Source: Nocardioides dokdonensis FR1436
GTDB taxonomy: Bacteria > Actinomycetota > Actinomycetes > Propionibacteriales > Nocardioidaceae
Assembly (NCBI RefSeq): GCF_001653335.1
Contig: NZ_CP015079.1
Coordinates: 248,001 to 312,000 of the forward strand
Reading direction: 5' to 3'
Length of the DNA: 64,000 bases
Shown here piece by piece: positions 23,587-34,958 of this stretch (within the stretch, counting starts at the first letter, position 1; each line of letters begins with the position of its first letter). The translations under genes and the position numbers were made by a program. The notes beneath the pieces are model-generated. The model was not told where the DNA came from, made no database searches, and saw only the letters and a program-made list of their open reading frames with translations.

Positions 23587-24162
23587 CTATTCCACGCGCA
23601 CCGACTCCACCTGGAGGACGCGGGCCACCCCCGGCTCGCAGACCTGGTCGCCGGACCACTCCGCCGGCCCGCTGAGGACGCCTGCGAGCACCACCCGGTC
23701 CCCGACCTCGGCCACCTCGGCCCCGTGCTGGTCGTAGAGCACGAACCGGCCGTCGTCGAAGGTGCGCCCCGTCCACTCGTGCGGCCAGTGGAGAGAGTGC
23801 CGCCCCTCGCCGACCACCAGGCAGCGGTCGTCCATGGTGCTGCGCAGCTCGCCCCGGAGCACGTCCGCGCCCCTCGGACGGTCGACGCCCACCTCGAACG
23901 CGGAGTCGTCGAGCAGCACCGGCACCCCGCTGTCCACCTGCCCGCCGGGGCCTGCGGGAGCCGGGGCCGCGGCGGGGTCGCCCAGCCGGGCCAGGGCGGT
24001 GGCCCCCGCACCGCCGGCCGTGAGCACCGCGATCGTGGCCAGGGCCACCGCTCCCCTGCGCCGGCGGCGTCCGGCTCGCTGTATCTCCGCCAGGGGGGCC
24101 GCGGAGACGGGCACGCGGTCGACGCTGTGGACCATCATCGAGGTCAGTCGGTCGTTCATCAT
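23587..24162 (-). CDS. Membrane-anchored partner of the SigE-family sigma factor (hypothetical)
   Basis: 191 aa. Short cytoplasmic N-terminus ([20 protein letters not shown]), an Arg-rich stop-transfer and one membrane span around residues 33-58 ([20 protein letters not shown]), then a ~130-residue extracytoplasmic domain with two Cys ([15 protein letters not shown]) that could form a disulfide. Start codon overlaps the sigma gene stop (ATGA), so the two are translationally coupled; by position it is a candidate anti-sigma or signal-sensing partner, although no zinc-binding anti-sigma motif is present. Function not established. Confidence 0.7.
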   Translation of the reverse strand: MMNDRLTSMMVHSVDRVPVSAAPLAEIQRAGRRRRRGAVALATIAVLTAGGAGATALARLGDPAAAPAPAGPGGQVDSGVPVLLDDSAFEVGVDRPRGADVLRGELRSTMDDRCLVVGEGRHSLHWPHEWTGRTFDDGRFVLYDQHGAEVAEVGDRVVLAGVLSGPAEWSGDQVCEPGVARVLQVESVRVE

Positions 24163-24656
24163 CGTTCTCCCGTCACCAGTGACCCGAGGGTCGGATCGGA
24201 CTCCAGCACCGCCAGGCCACGGCTCGCCCTGCTCTTGACCGTGCCTGTCGAGATCCCCAGCGCCGCGGCGATCTGCGTCTCGGACAGGTCGGCGTAGTAG
24301 CGCAGCACGAGGACCTGCCGCTGACCCGGCACCAGCCGGGCCAGGGCGACGCGCAGGGCGTCGTGGCGCAGCACCTCGTCGGTGCCGTCGGGCAGGGCGG
24401 CCTCGGGCAGCACCTCGGTCGGCGCCTCGCGCCACCAGCGGCGGCGCCGGCTGTCGATCAGGGTGTTGATCAGGACCCGGTGCACGTAGGCGTCGGGGTC
24501 GGTGGCACGGGTCACCCTGCCCCAGGCGCCGTACACCTTCACCAGGGCGGTCTGGACGAGGTCCTCGGCCGCGTGCGGGTCGGCGCCCATCAGGACCGCC
24601 GAGCGGACCAGGCGCGACCACCGGGCGACCACGTAGTCCTCGAATGCGAGCGTCAT
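24159..24656 (-). CDS. SigE-family (ECF-like) RNA polymerase sigma factor
   Basis: 165-aa sigma-70 family protein. Region 2: [41 protein letters not shown]; region 4 helix-turn-helix: [29 protein letters not shown]. It belongs to the actinobacterial SigE-family group (50-80% of which sit beside a membrane partner is not something I can verify here; the adjacent partner gene is seen directly). No good ribosome site precedes the ATG at 24656; a promoter element ends 7 nt upstream, suggesting a leaderless message. Confidence 0.9.
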   Translation of the reverse strand: MTLAFEDYVVARWSRLVRSAVLMGADPHAAEDLVQTALVKVYGAWGRVTRATDPDAYVHRVLINTLIDSRRRRWWREAPTEVLPEAALPDGTDEVLRHDALRVALARLVPGQRQVLVLRYYADLSETQIAAALGISTGTVKSRASRGLAVLESDPTLGSLVTGER

Positions 24657-24663
24657 GCCCAGA

Positions 24664-24691
24664 AGACGAGCCGGGCCCGGGAACTGGTTCC
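24664..24691 (-). promoter_or_regulatory. Candidate ECF promoter of the sigma gene
   Basis: On the minus strand, GGAACC (24691-24686), a 16-nt spacer, then TCGTCT (24669-24664). This fits the AAC ... CGT pattern of ECF promoters and resembles the element before the other SigE-family gene (38940). The -10-like element ends 7 nt before the ATG, which would put the transcript start at or near the start codon. The spacer is half of the terminator palindrome. Confidence 0.5.
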
Positions 24692-24701
24692 CGGGCCCGG
24701 C
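24670..24701 (-). terminator. Perfect palindrome after icd, likely terminator
   Basis: 15-bp perfect arms, GCCGGGCCCGGGAAC and GTTCCCGGGCCCGGC, with TG between, 23 nt after the icd stop and 13 nt before the sigma gene start. Confidence 0.75.
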
Positions 24702-24724
24702 ATCGTGCGTGCTGCGTTCGTCGA

Positions 24725-26986
<2,262 letters not shown>

Positions 26987-27105
26987 TACCTGACGTGGAC
27001 GTGGGACGGGGTCCGGGACCCGACGGCCAGCCTGACAGCCCCGCTGCGACTAGTCATCCCACCCTCGGGGGTTTGGCCGAGGCGGGCAACGGGGAGCACA
27101 CGAGC

Positions 27106-28086
27106 ATGGCTGAGACCGCTGCATCCCCGACCGCGCCCGACCCCGTGACCCCGTCGATGACCCAGCGAGGCGTCGCCGAGGGCCTCGGGACGATGGTGCT
27201 GGTGCTCCTCGGCGGCCTCGCCACCGTCCTCAGCGGGTACAGCCCCCTGGTGACCGCACTCGGCTTCGGGCTCACCGTGACCGCGGTGATGCTGGCCTTC
27301 GCCCGGCTCGGCCACGTGCACCTCAACCCGGCGGTGAGCATCGGCGCCGCACTGGCGGGCCGGCTGTCCTGGGCCCACGCCGGCGTCCTGGCCGCCGCCC
27401 AGGTGCTCGGCGGCGTGCTGGGCGCCCTGGCCGGCTGGGTGGTGCTGCACGGCTTCGCCACCTACGACCTCGGCTTCGCCCCGTCCTTCTTCGGCGAGCA
27501 CATGCGCGGCGCCAACCCCCCGGGCGAGCTCGCCCTGTGGTCCGCCCTGCTCCTCGAGCTGCTGCTCACCGGCGTCTTCGTGTGGCTGTTCCTGGCCGCC
27601 ACCGACCGCCGCAGCGAGCACGCCTCCATGGCCCCGCTGGCCGTCGGGCTCGCGTTCACGGCCGTCTTCCTGGCCACCGTCGTGATGACCGGCGGCGGCA
27701 TCAACCCGGCGCGCGCGATCGGCACGGCCCTCTTCTCCGGCGTCGACGCGATCGCCCAGAACTGGGTGTTCGTGCTGGCGCCGCTGCTGGGCGCCGCCCT
27801 CGCGGGGCTGACCTACCCGATGGTGATGGGCGCCGACGCCGAGGCGCTGCCCGGCTCCGGGTTCACCTTGCCGCGGCGCAGCCCGGCCGCGACCGCGGCC
27901 GTCCAGCAGCCGGACTGGAACCAGGCCCACCACCAGTCCGCCGCGCAGCCCGTCGAGCAGGGCCCGATCATCCAGGACGGCTGGCAGTGGGACCCGGTGG
28001 CGCACCAGTGGAAGCCGGTCGAGCAGGCCGCGCCGCAGCCGCGCTACCTCGGTGACGACGACGGCCGGACCCAGATCCGGCCCTGA
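27106..28086 (+). CDS. MIP-family aquaporin with C-terminal tail
   Basis: 326 aa; start at ATG 27106 with GGGGAG 9 nt upstream. Six spans and two pore half-helices with both NPA boxes: HLNPAVS and GGINPARA. The first ~225 residues form the channel; it passes water or small uncharged solutes, with selectivity not decidable from the NPA boxes alone. An extra ~75-residue cytoplasmic tail is Gln/Pro-rich and ends in a Trp-rich block (DGWQWDPVAHQWKPVEQ). Convergent with the epimerase-like gene, 4 nt apart. Confidence 0.88.
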   Translation: MAETAASPTAPDPVTPSMTQRGVAEGLGTMVLVLLGGLATVLSGYSPLVTALGFGLTVTAVMLAFARLGHVHLNPAVSIGAALAGRLSWAHAGVLAAAQVLGGVLGALAGWVVLHGFATYDLGFAPSFFGEHMRGANPPGELALWSALLLELLLTGVFVWLFLAATDRRSEHASMAPLAVGLAFTAVFLATVVMTGGGINPARAIGTALFSGVDAIAQNWVFVLAPLLGAALAGLTYPMVMGADAEALPGSGFTLPRRSPAATAAVQQPDWNQAHHQSAAQPVEQGPIIQDGWQWDPVAHQWKPVEQAAPQPRYLGDDDGRTQIRP

Positions 28087-28090
28087 CCGG

Positions 28091-29035
28091 TCAGCCGCGC
28101 AGGCCGTCGGCGACCTCGTCGAGCGCCTCGCTCAGGGACACCCTCGGCCGCCAGCCCCAGCCGAGCGCCCGGTCGGCGCGCACCTGGCCGGTCCACGCGG
28201 GTCCGTCGTCCCAGACCGGCTCGACGCCCAGGGCGCCGGTCACGACCTCGGTGTAGTCACGGACGGTGGCCGGCTCACCGGCGACGTTCACCGCCGTGCA
28301 CCCGCCGGCGACCGGGCCGAGCGCGGGGTCGTCGGAGGCGGCCGTGCGGCCGGTGGCGACGTCGGCCAGCAGCGCGGCCAGGTCGTCGAGGTGCACCCAT
28401 GCGAAGGACTGGGCCGGGTTGGCGTGCCGGGCCGACTCGTCGTCACGGATCGCCTGCGGACGCAGGGTGTTCCACACCGAGCTCTCCCCCTGTCCCAGGA
28501 TCGCCGGCGGGCGCACCAGGACCCGGGTCAGCCCCTCGACCCGGCCGAGGGCGGCATCGGTGTCCCGCTTGGTCACCGGGTAGTCGCCCCCGTCGTCGCC
28601 CACCAGCGCGGCGGACTCGTCGACGTCGCCCGCCCCCGGCGAGCGGTCGTAGACCGCGGCCGTCGACACGTGCACGAAGCGGTCCACGCCGGCGGCGGCC
28701 GCCGCCCGCGCCAGGACCGGCGTGCCCTCGACCCCGATCCGGTGCTGGGTCTCCCGGTCGCTGCCCATCGGGTGCACGGTCGTCACCACGGCGCTCGCCC
28801 CGTCGACGACCCGGCTCGCGAGGTCGGGGTCGTGGAACTCCCCGACATGCTCCTCGACGCCGGGCAGGCCCGGGGCGGTGCCCGAGCGGCGTACGACGGC
28901 ACGCACGTGGGCGCCGCGCTCGACGAGGGCGGCGCAGGTCGCGGCGCCGACGAGGCCGTTGGCTCCCGTGACGACGACGACCGGAGCAGCGCCGCTGGAA
29001 GGGCTGGCAGGAGGGCTGGTGCGGGTCTCAGTCAT
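28091..29035 (-). CDS. NAD-dependent epimerase/dehydratase family protein (extended SDR)
   Basis: 314-aa Rossmann protein from the ATG at 29035. NAD(P)-binding motif TGANGLVGAATCAAL near the N-terminus, VVTTVHPMG after strand 4, HVSTAAVYD as the catalytic Ser/Thr region and YPVTK as the Tyr-x-x-x-Lys pair. The C-terminal substrate domain has AWVHLDDLAALL. Likely acts on a nucleotide sugar or steroid-like alcohol; substrate unknown. An upstream open stretch in the same frame overlaps the next gene and is not coding. Confidence 0.85.
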   Translation of the reverse strand: MTETRTSPPASPSSGAAPVVVVTGANGLVGAATCAALVERGAHVRAVVRRSGTAPGLPGVEEHVGEFHDPDLASRVVDGASAVVTTVHPMGSDRETQHRIGVEGTPVLARAAAAAGVDRFVHVSTAAVYDRSPGAGDVDESAALVGDDGGDYPVTKRDTDAALGRVEGLTRVLVRPPAILGQGESSVWNTLRPQAIRDDESARHANPAQSFAWVHLDDLAALLADVATGRTAASDDPALGPVAGGCTAVNVAGEPATVRDYTEVVTGALGVEPVWDDGPAWTGQVRADRALGWGWRPRVSLSEALDEVADGLRG

Positions 29036-29076
29036 GCGTCCCAGACAAGCACGCACGCCCTCACCCCTCGCTGCGC

Positions 29077-29679
29077 TCAGTCCCGGAGCAGGACCTGGCC
29101 GACGTCGGCCACGTAGTACTCGCGCCGCGACAGGGCCGGGTCGAGGTCGGAGCGCACGTCCAGCAGCACCGCCTCCTGCTCCCCGTCCGCGGTGGCGACC
29201 GGGGCGGCGACGTCGAGGACGGTGACCCGCTCCTCGGAGACACCGTCGGCGGCCGAGCGGCGCCAGCCGTCGCCCACGCGCGGGTCGGCGGGTAGCCAGA
29301 GGCCGAGCGGCACCGTGGGCCCGACCTCCCACTCCCCCTCGCGCCCGAACCACCACACGTGGCCGTCCTCGTCGGTGGCGAGGAGGTCGGTCACGGCCTC
29401 CCCGTCGACGGTGCGGGACACCGGCGTCGTGGCGACCCCCGCGACCTCGACGGTCTCGTCGCCCTCGGGCAGCGGGAACCACGCGTTGGCCCCGGGATCC
29501 TCGAAGTCGGCCGGTGCCGGGGCCGGGCTCGGGACGGTGAGACCGTCCACCCCGGACGGCGGGCTGTCCCCCGGACCGAGCGAGCAGCCGGTGAGCGCGA
29601 GCGCCAGGACGAGCGCCGGCAGCAGCGTGGCGAGGGGGCGGCGTACGGACGGGAGGGGGGTGGGGCGGGACGCGGCCAT
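29077..29679 (-). CDS. Putative lipoprotein, unknown function
   Basis: 200 aa from the ATG at 29679 (an in-frame GTG at 29697 is equally unsupported by a ribosome site). Arg-rich start, hydrophobic stretch [11 protein letters not shown] and lipobox LTGC; then a Pro-rich linker and a folded region with [28 protein letters not shown] and [15 protein letters not shown]. The acidic, Trp-containing mature part suggests a small beta-rich cell-surface protein. No family recognised. Confidence 0.75.
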   Translation of the reverse strand: MAASRPTPLPSVRRPLATLLPALVLALALTGCSLGPGDSPPSGVDGLTVPSPAPAPADFEDPGANAWFPLPEGDETVEVAGVATTPVSRTVDGEAVTDLLATDEDGHVWWFGREGEWEVGPTVPLGLWLPADPRVGDGWRRSAADGVSEERVTVLDVAAPVATADGEQEAVLLDVRSDLDPALSRREYYVADVGQVLLRD

Positions 29680-29777
29680 GCGCACATGCTCGCGCACCGC
29701 TCAACCCACCTGCCCGGGGGTGCACGCGCGCTGCTAGCGTCGGATCGCCAGAACCATCGACACGAGCGGAGACCCGC

Positions 29778-30764
29778 GTGAGCACTACCCCGTTGAAGGT
29801 GGCCGTCACCGGCGCCGCCGGTCAGATCGGCTACAGCCTGCTGTTCCGCCTCGCGAGCGGCGCACTGACCGGTGGCCAGCCCATCGAGCTGCGCCTGCTG
29901 GAGATCACCCCCGCCCTGAAGGCGCTCGAGGGCGTCGTCATGGAGCTCGACGACTGCGCGTTCCCCGGCCTCGCCGGTGTGGAGATCGGTGACGACGCCG
30001 AGAAGATCTTCGACGGCGTCAACCTCGCCCTGCTCGTCGGCGCGCGCCCGCGTGGCCCCGGCATGGAGCGCGGCGACCTGCTCTCCGCCAACGGCGCGAT
30101 CTTCACCGCGCAGGGCAAGGCCCTGAACAAGGTGGCCGCCTCCGACGTGCGCATCGGCGTGACCGGCAACCCGGCCAACACCAACGCGCTCATCGCGATG
30201 ACCAACGCCCCCGACATCCCGCAGGAGCGGTTCTCGGCGCTGACCCGCCTCGACCACAACCGCGCGATCTCGCAGCTGGCCGCCAAGACCGGCGCCTCGG
30301 TCACCGACATCACCAAGATGACGATCTGGGGCAACCACTCCGCGACCCAGTACCCCGACCTGTTCAACGCCGAGATCGCCGGCAAGAACGCCGCCGAGAC
30401 CGTGGGCGACCAGGACTGGCTCGAGAACACCTTCATCCCGACCGTCGCCAAGCGCGGCGCGGCGATCATCGAGGCCCGGGGCTCCTCCTCGGCCGCCTCC
30501 GCCGCCTCCGCCACCATCGACGCCGCGCGCGACTGGCTCTACGGCTCCGCCGAGGGCGACTGGGTCTCGATGGCGGTGCGCTCGAACGGCGAGTACGGCG
30601 TCCCCGAGGGCCTCATCTCCTCGTTCCCCGTCACCACCTCCGGTGGCGACTGGAGCATCGTCGAGGGCCTCGAGGTCAACGACTTCTCGCGCGCCCGCAT
30701 CGACGCCTCGACCGCCGAGCTCGCCGAGGAGCGCGACGCGGTCACCGAGCTCGGCCTGATCTGA
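29778..30764 (+). CDS. mdh: Malate dehydrogenase
   Basis: 328-aa NAD-dependent enzyme oxidising malate to oxaloacetate. GTG start at 29778 with GGAG 7 nt upstream. NAD-binding loop [17 protein letters not shown]; substrate arginines in [15 protein letters not shown] and the [12 protein letters not shown] block; catalytic His in [11 protein letters not shown]. The length (~329) and these motifs fit the cytoplasmic-type bacterial/plant MDH. Its stop codon lies within the left arm of the inverted repeat of insert B. Confidence 0.96.
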   Translation: MSTTPLKVAVTGAAGQIGYSLLFRLASGALTGGQPIELRLLEITPALKALEGVVMELDDCAFPGLAGVEIGDDAEKIFDGVNLALLVGARPRGPGMERGDLLSANGAIFTAQGKALNKVAASDVRIGVTGNPANTNALIAMTNAPDIPQERFSALTRLDHNRAISQLAAKTGASVTDITKMTIWGNHSATQYPDLFNAEIAGKNAAETVGDQDWLENTFIPTVAKRGAAIIEARGSSSAASAASATIDAARDWLYGSAEGDWVSMAVRSNGEYGVPEGLISSFPVTTSGGDWSIVEGLEVNDFSRARIDASTAELAEERDAVTELGLI

Positions 30765-30812
30765 TCGCCGAGCAGTCACTTTCGCACCACCCACCGGTCA
30801 GTTCTGCACCAC
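30761..30812 (+). repeat. Insert B, left arm of a 52-bp inverted repeat
   Basis: Matches the reverse complement of 31886-31937 with only two mismatches. It begins at the mdh stop codon. From 30774 it consists of 22-nt tandem units starting GTCA (GTCACTTTCGCACCAC..., GTCAGTTCTGCACCAC..., then GTCAGTTCTGAACCC at about 30818), so the repeat is itself built of two to three direct repeats. Confidence 0.9.
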
Positions 30813-30916
30813 TGAGCAGTCAGTTCTGAACCCGCTCGTCCGCCGCCCCCGTCCTGTTCTCCACAGGCCGGGGGCGGTGTCGTTCGCTGCGCCCGCGCAG
30901 CGGGCAGCCTGCCGGC

Positions 30917-31878
30917 ATGGATGTCCGCCCTCCCCCTCTCCTCGAGCCGACCACCGCCGAGCGTGCGAGCGCGCTCGGCTGGACCCGCCGGCGCCTGCAG
31001 CGCGCCCTCCACGACGGCCGCGTACGCCGCGTCCTGCGCGGTGTGTACGTCGACGCCAGCGTCCCTGATAGCACCGCCCTGCGGGCGGCCGCGGCACGGC
31101 TGGTCCTGCCTGCCCGGATGGTGGTCTGCGACCGCAGCGCCGCCTGGCTGCACGGCGTCGACCACTGGGAGCCCAGCGCGCTCGACGTACCACCCGGGCT
31201 CGAGGTCGTGGCCCGCGACGGCACCCGCACCCGGCTCGCCGGCACCCACGGCGCGCTGCGCTCCCTGGTCGCCGACGACGGCATGGTCCTGGACGGAGTG
31301 CCCGTGACGACGCCGTTGCGCACGGCGGCCGATCTCGCGTGCCTGCACGGTCGCCTGGGTGCCGCCGCTGTGCTCGACCAGTTCGCCCGGGCGCACGGCG
31401 TCACCCCCGAGGACCTGCGGTGCATCACGGGCCGCTTCGCGGGCCGCCGCGGCGTGACCCAGCTGCGCGAGCTGGGGACCGACGCCTGTGGCCTGCTCGA
31501 GTCACCCGGTGAGTCCTGGGTGCGCCGGCTCGTGCTCGACCACCAGCTCCCGATGCCGACGGCCCAGGTCGTCGTACAGCTGCCCGAGGGCGAGTTCCGT
31601 CTCGACCTGGCCTACCCACGCCTGCGGATCGCTGTCGAGTACGACGGCGAGGAGCACCACTCCTCCCCGAGGACCGGGAGCGTGACCGGCTGCGCCGCGA
31701 GGCGCTGAGACGGGCGGGGTGGATCGTCATCGTCGTACGCAAGGACGGGCTGGGCGGCCCCGGCCTGGACGCCTGGATCCGCCAGCTCCGGGTCGCGGTG
31801 GCCGAGCGCCTGGGTCCGACGGCCCGACGCTATGCCCGCGGCGAGGAGCCGCGCCGCTTCACCCGGGTGCAGAGCTGA
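30917..31878 (+). pseudogene. DUF559/AbiEi-like nuclease-fold protein, frameshifted (insert B)
   Basis: Reading from ATG 30917 the frame gives MDVRPPPLLEPTTAERASALGWTRR..., an AbiEi-like winged-helix N-terminus (VRRVLRGVYVD, VVCDRSAAWLHGVD), a middle domain (TPLRTAADLACLHG) and the start of a Vsr/DUF559 nuclease core LDLAYPRLRIAVEYDGEEHH. It then shifts frame and stops at 31708. One base more in the C4 run at 31665-31668 would continue as PEDRERDRLRREALRRAGW and IVIVVRKDG to a stop at 31878 (320 aa), matching family architecture. Either a recent mutation or a sequencing error. The family is often annotated as AbiEi antitoxin domain/DUF559; no toxin partner is present. Confidence 0.75.
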
Positions 31879-31885
31879 CCGGTGG

Positions 31886-31937
31886 GTGGTGCAGAACTGA
31901 CCGGTGGGTGGTGCACAAGTGACTGCTCGGCGATCAG
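31886..31937 (-). repeat. Insert B, right arm of a 52-bp inverted repeat
   Basis: Partner of 30761-30812, with the same 22-nt tandem units; a third, more diverged unit extends inward over the restored 3' end of the DUF559 gene. Its outer end contains the stop codon of the minus-strand DUF3017 gene (31934-31936), mirroring the mdh stop in the left arm. Confidence 0.9.
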
Positions 31938-32302
31938 AGGCCGGGTTGGTTGGGGATGGTGCGGGCCAGGAAGAGCATCAGACCGCCGACGCCACCGAGG
32001 AGCGCGACGTCGAGGAACCGGTGCCGGACGGCGAGCATCCCGGCGTCGCGGGCCGGGAGGACCAGGCGCAGGCCGGCGCCGGCCATCAGGGCCCCGGCGA
32101 GCACGGTGACCCCCAGGCGCCAGTCGCCGAGCGCGGCCAGCGTGATGCCCAGGGCACCGGTCGCGAGGACGCACAGGTAGAGCAGACCGCCGATCGTCGA
32201 GGGGTAGCGGCGCCCCTCCTCCTCGTGGATCTCCTCGGCGATCTCCTCCACCGAGGGCGGGAGGTCGTCAGCAGGTTCGATCGTCGGTTCGCTCACCAGC
32301 AC
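31934..32302 (-). CDS. DUF3017 family membrane protein
   Basis: 122 aa. Acidic N-terminus (SVEEIAEEIHEEEGRRYPSTIGG) followed by three hydrophobic segments; YPSTIGGLLYLCVLATG is the hallmark of DUF3017. From general knowledge this small membrane protein follows folD in many actinobacteria. Starts with a GTG 4 nt after the folD stop, so it is co-transcribed with folD. Function unknown. Confidence 0.82.
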   Translation of the reverse strand: MLVSEPTIEPADDLPPSVEEIAEEIHEEEGRRYPSTIGGLLYLCVLATGALGITLAALGDWRLGVTVLAGALMAGAGLRLVLPARDAGMLAVRHRFLDVALLGGVGGLMLFLARTIPNQPGL

Positions 32303-32306
32303 ACGC

Positions 32307-33152
32307 TCAGGCCGAGGCCTTCTCGGCCATCGCGACGATGTTCGACAGCAGCATGGCGCGGGTCATCGGGCCGACCCCGCCGGGGTTCGGCGAGACCCAG
32401 CCCGCGACGTCCCACACGTCCGCGGCGACGTCGCCCGCGATCTTGCCGTCGACCCGCGAGACGCCCACGTCGAGCACGGCGGCACCGGGCTTGACCATGT
32501 CGGCGGTGATGATGCCCGGCACGCCGGCAGCGGCGACGACGATGTCGGCCTCGCGCACGTGCTTGGCCAGGTCACGGGTGCCGGTGTGGCACAGCGTGAC
32601 GGTGGCGTTCTCGGAGCGACGGGTCAGCAGCAGGCCCAGCGGCCGCCCCACGGTCAGCCCGCGACCGACCACGACCACCTCGGCGCCGGCGATCTCGATG
32701 CCGTGGCGGCGGACGAGCTCGATGCAGCCGACGGGCGTGCACGGCAGCGACCCCTCGACGTTGAGCGCGAGGCGGCCCAGGCTGACCGGGTGCAGGCCGT
32801 CGACGTCCTTGTCGGGGTCGACGCGCGAGAGCAGCGCGTACTCGTCGAGACCGGTCGGCTGCTGCACCAGGAAACCGGTGCAGTCGGGGTCGGCGTTGAG
32901 CCGGTCGATCTCGGCCTCGACCTCGGCCTGCGTCGCCGTGGCCGGCAGGTCGACGCGGATCGACTCGATGCCGATCTCGGCGCAGTCCTTGTGCTTCGCT
33001 CCGACGTACCAGTGCGAGCCCGGGTCGTCCCCGACCAGGACGGTGCCCAGTCCGGGCACCACGCCGCGCTCCTTGAGCGCGGCCACCCGCTCCTTGAGCT
33101 CGGCCTTGATCGTGCGCAGCGTCGCGCTGCCGTCCAGCTTCTGTGCAGTCAT
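32307..33152 (-). CDS. folD: Bifunctional methylenetetrahydrofolate dehydrogenase/cyclohydrolase
   Basis: 281 aa from the ATG at 33152 (MTAQKLDG...), preferred because AGGA lies 8 nt upstream; the ATG at 33161 leaves no room for a ribosome site. Interconverts 5,10-methylene- and 10-formyl-tetrahydrofolate with NADP. Motifs: active-site region [16 protein letters not shown] (Tyr and Lys), [33 protein letters not shown] (nucleotide loop) and [17 protein letters not shown]. It supplies 10-formyl-THF to PurH and PurN encoded upstream. Confidence 0.96.
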   Translation of the reverse strand: MTAQKLDGSATLRTIKAELKERVAALKERGVVPGLGTVLVGDDPGSHWYVGAKHKDCAEIGIESIRVDLPATATQAEVEAEIDRLNADPDCTGFLVQQPTGLDEYALLSRVDPDKDVDGLHPVSLGRLALNVEGSLPCTPVGCIELVRRHGIEIAGAEVVVVGRGLTVGRPLGLLLTRRSENATVTLCHTGTRDLAKHVREADIVVAAAGVPGIITADMVKPGAAVLDVGVSRVDGKIAGDVAADVWDVAGWVSPNPGGVGPMTRAMLLSNIVAMAEKASA

Positions 33153-33255
33153 CGTGCTCATCCTGTCATCTGCGTGCGTCGGTGCGCCGAGACGGCGCTA
33201 GTTCTTGTACGTCGACGTGGTGGCGGCCGCTCGTCGCTCGCCGTGCGCCGGGGTG

Positions 33256-33324
33256 TCGCCGAGTCGGCTCTTCTTCACGCTCCCCCGCTTCGCTCCTCCG
33301 CGTGAAGAAGAGCCGACTCGGCGA
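33256..33324 (-). terminator. 25-bp perfect stem-loop between purH and folD
   Basis: The arms TCGCCGAGTCGGCTCTTCTT (first 20 of 25 nt, 33256-33280) and their exact complement at 33300-33324 enclose a 19-nt loop. It lies after the purH stop and ~100 nt before folD, so it could terminate or attenuate purH transcription before folD, or be a mobile palindromic repeat. No U-tract. Confidence 0.65.
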
Positions 33325-33328
33325 GGGT

Positions 33329-33355
33329 CCACTGCGCGACTTCGTCGCTCAGTGG
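33329..33355 (-). terminator. Second hairpin overlapping the purH stop codon
   Basis: CCACTGCGCGAC / GTCGCTCAGTGG with a TTC loop and one mismatch; the purH stop codon (33349-33351) lies in one arm. Confidence 0.5.
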
Positions 33356-34935
33356 AAGAAGTGACGGGTGCCGGTGAAGTACATCGTCACGCCGGCGGCC
33401 TTGCAGGCCTCGATGGTCAGCTCGTCGCGGACCGAGCCGCCGGGCTGCACGATGGCGGCCACGCCGGCGTCGAGGAGGATCTGCGGGCCGTCCTCGAAGG
33501 GGAAGAAGGCGTCGGAGGCAGCCACGGAGCCGGCGGCGCGGTCGTCGGCGCGGGTCACCGCCAAGCGGCACGAGTCGACCCGGTTGACCTGGCCCATGCC
33601 GATGCCGACGGCTGCGCCGTCCTTGGCGAGCAGGATCGCGTTGGACTTCGCCGCGCGACAGGCCTTCCAGGCGAAGGCCAGGTCGGCGAGCACGTCGGCG
33701 GGGGCGGCCTCGCCGGTGACCAGCGTCCACGAGGACGGGTCGTCGCCGCCGCTCTCGGTCGCGGCGTCCACGGCGTCGCGCTGCTGGACCAGCAGCCCCC
33801 CGGAGACCGGGCGGGTCTCGATGCCACCACGCTCGAGCGGCTCGCAGACCAGGATCCGGATGTTCTTCTTGCGGGCCAGCACCTCGACCGCGCCGTCCTC
33901 GTACGCCGGCGCCACGATCACCTCGGTGAAGACCTCGGCGACCTGCTCGGCCATCGCGACCGAGACGGGGCGGTTGGCGGCGATCACGCCGCCGAACGCC
34001 GAGACCGGGTCGCAGGCGTGGGCGCGGCGGTGCGCCTCGGCGACGTCGCCGCCGACGGCGATGCCGCAGGGGTTGGCGTGCTTGATCACGGCCACGGCCG
34101 GCTCGTCGAAGTCGTAGGCCGCCCGGCGCGCGGCGTCGGTGTCGACGTAGTTGTTGTACGACATCTCCTTGCCGTGCAGCTGCTCGGCGCCGGCCAGCCC
34201 GGCGGGGCCGTGCCCGGTGCGGTAGATCGCGGCGGACTGGTGCGGGTTCTCGCCGTAGCGCAGCACGTCCTGGCGCTCGTAGGTCCCGCCCATCCAGGCG
34301 GGGAAACCGGCACCGTCGCTGGTGTCGGTCAGCACGCTGCCCATCCACGAGGCGACCGCGACGTCGTACGACGCGGTGTGCACGAAGGCCTCCGCGGCCA
34401 GGCGCTTGCGCTCGTCGTAGGTGAAGCCACCGGCGGCGGCCGCGCGCAGCACGTCGGCGTAGCGCTCGGGGCTGGTGACGATCGCGACCGAGGGGTGGTT
34501 CTTGGCCGCGGCGCGCACCATCGAGGGGCCGCCGATGTCGATCTGCTCCACGCACTCGTCGGGCGAGGCGCCGGACTCGACGGTCTGCGTGAAGGGGTAG
34601 AGGTTGGACACCACGAGGTCGAAGGGCTCGACCTCGAGCTCGGCGAGCTGCTGCACGTGGCTCTCGAGCCGGCGGTCGGCCAGGATGCCGGCGTGCACGC
34701 GGGGGTGCAGGGTCTTCACGCGCCCGTCGAGGCACTCGGGGAAGCCGGTGAGGTCCTCGACCTTCGTCACCGGCAGGCCGAGGCCCTCGATGAGTGCGGC
34801 CGAGCCGCCGGTGGAGACCAGGGTGACCCCGGCGTCGTGGAGACCGCGGACGAGCTCCTCGAGGCCGGACTTGTCGTAGACGGAGACCAGCGCGCGGCGG
34901 ATCGGCACCAGGTCGGGGGCAGCAGCGTGCGACAT
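33349..34935 (-). CDS. purH: Bifunctional AICAR transformylase/IMP cyclohydrolase
   Basis: 528-aa enzyme for the last two steps of de novo IMP synthesis. N-terminal IMP cyclohydrolase: [20 protein letters not shown] and [26 protein letters not shown]-terminal formyltransferase: [38 protein letters not shown] (catalytic Lys-His) and [17 protein letters not shown]. Ends in GTRHFFH. A ZTP riboswitch lies directly upstream, and ribosome site GGAG (34943-34946) is 7-8 nt before the ATG. Confidence 0.97.
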   Translation of the reverse strand: MSHAAAPDLVPIRRALVSVYDKSGLEELVRGLHDAGVTLVSTGGSAALIEGLGLPVTKVEDLTGFPECLDGRVKTLHPRVHAGILADRRLESHVQQLAELEVEPFDLVVSNLYPFTQTVESGASPDECVEQIDIGGPSMVRAAAKNHPSVAIVTSPERYADVLRAAAAGGFTYDERKRLAAEAFVHTASYDVAVASWMGSVLTDTSDGAGFPAWMGGTYERQDVLRYGENPHQSAAIYRTGHGPAGLAGAEQLHGKEMSYNNYVDTDAARRAAYDFDEPAVAVIKHANPCGIAVGGDVAEAHRRAHACDPVSAFGGVIAANRPVSVAMAEQVAEVFTEVIVAPAYEDGAVEVLARKKNIRILVCEPLERGGIETRPVSGGLLVQQRDAVDAATESGGDDPSSWTLVTGEAAPADVLADLAFAWKACRAAKSNAILLAKDGAAVGIGMGQVNRVDSCRLAVTRADDRAAGSVAASDAFFPFEDGPQILLDAGVAAIVQPGGSVRDELTIEACKAAGVTMYFTGTRHFFH

Positions 34936-34958
34936 GAGTTCACTCCAGAGTCAGAGGA

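Noticed and set aside
30774-30840. 22-nt tandem units in insert B as a CRISPR array
   Set aside because: Only two to three directly abutting units per arm, no unique spacers between them, and no cas genes.
33143-33364. Small protein gene in the purH-folD gap
   Set aside because: The open frame is explained by the hairpin arms; no ribosome site or recognisable protein features.
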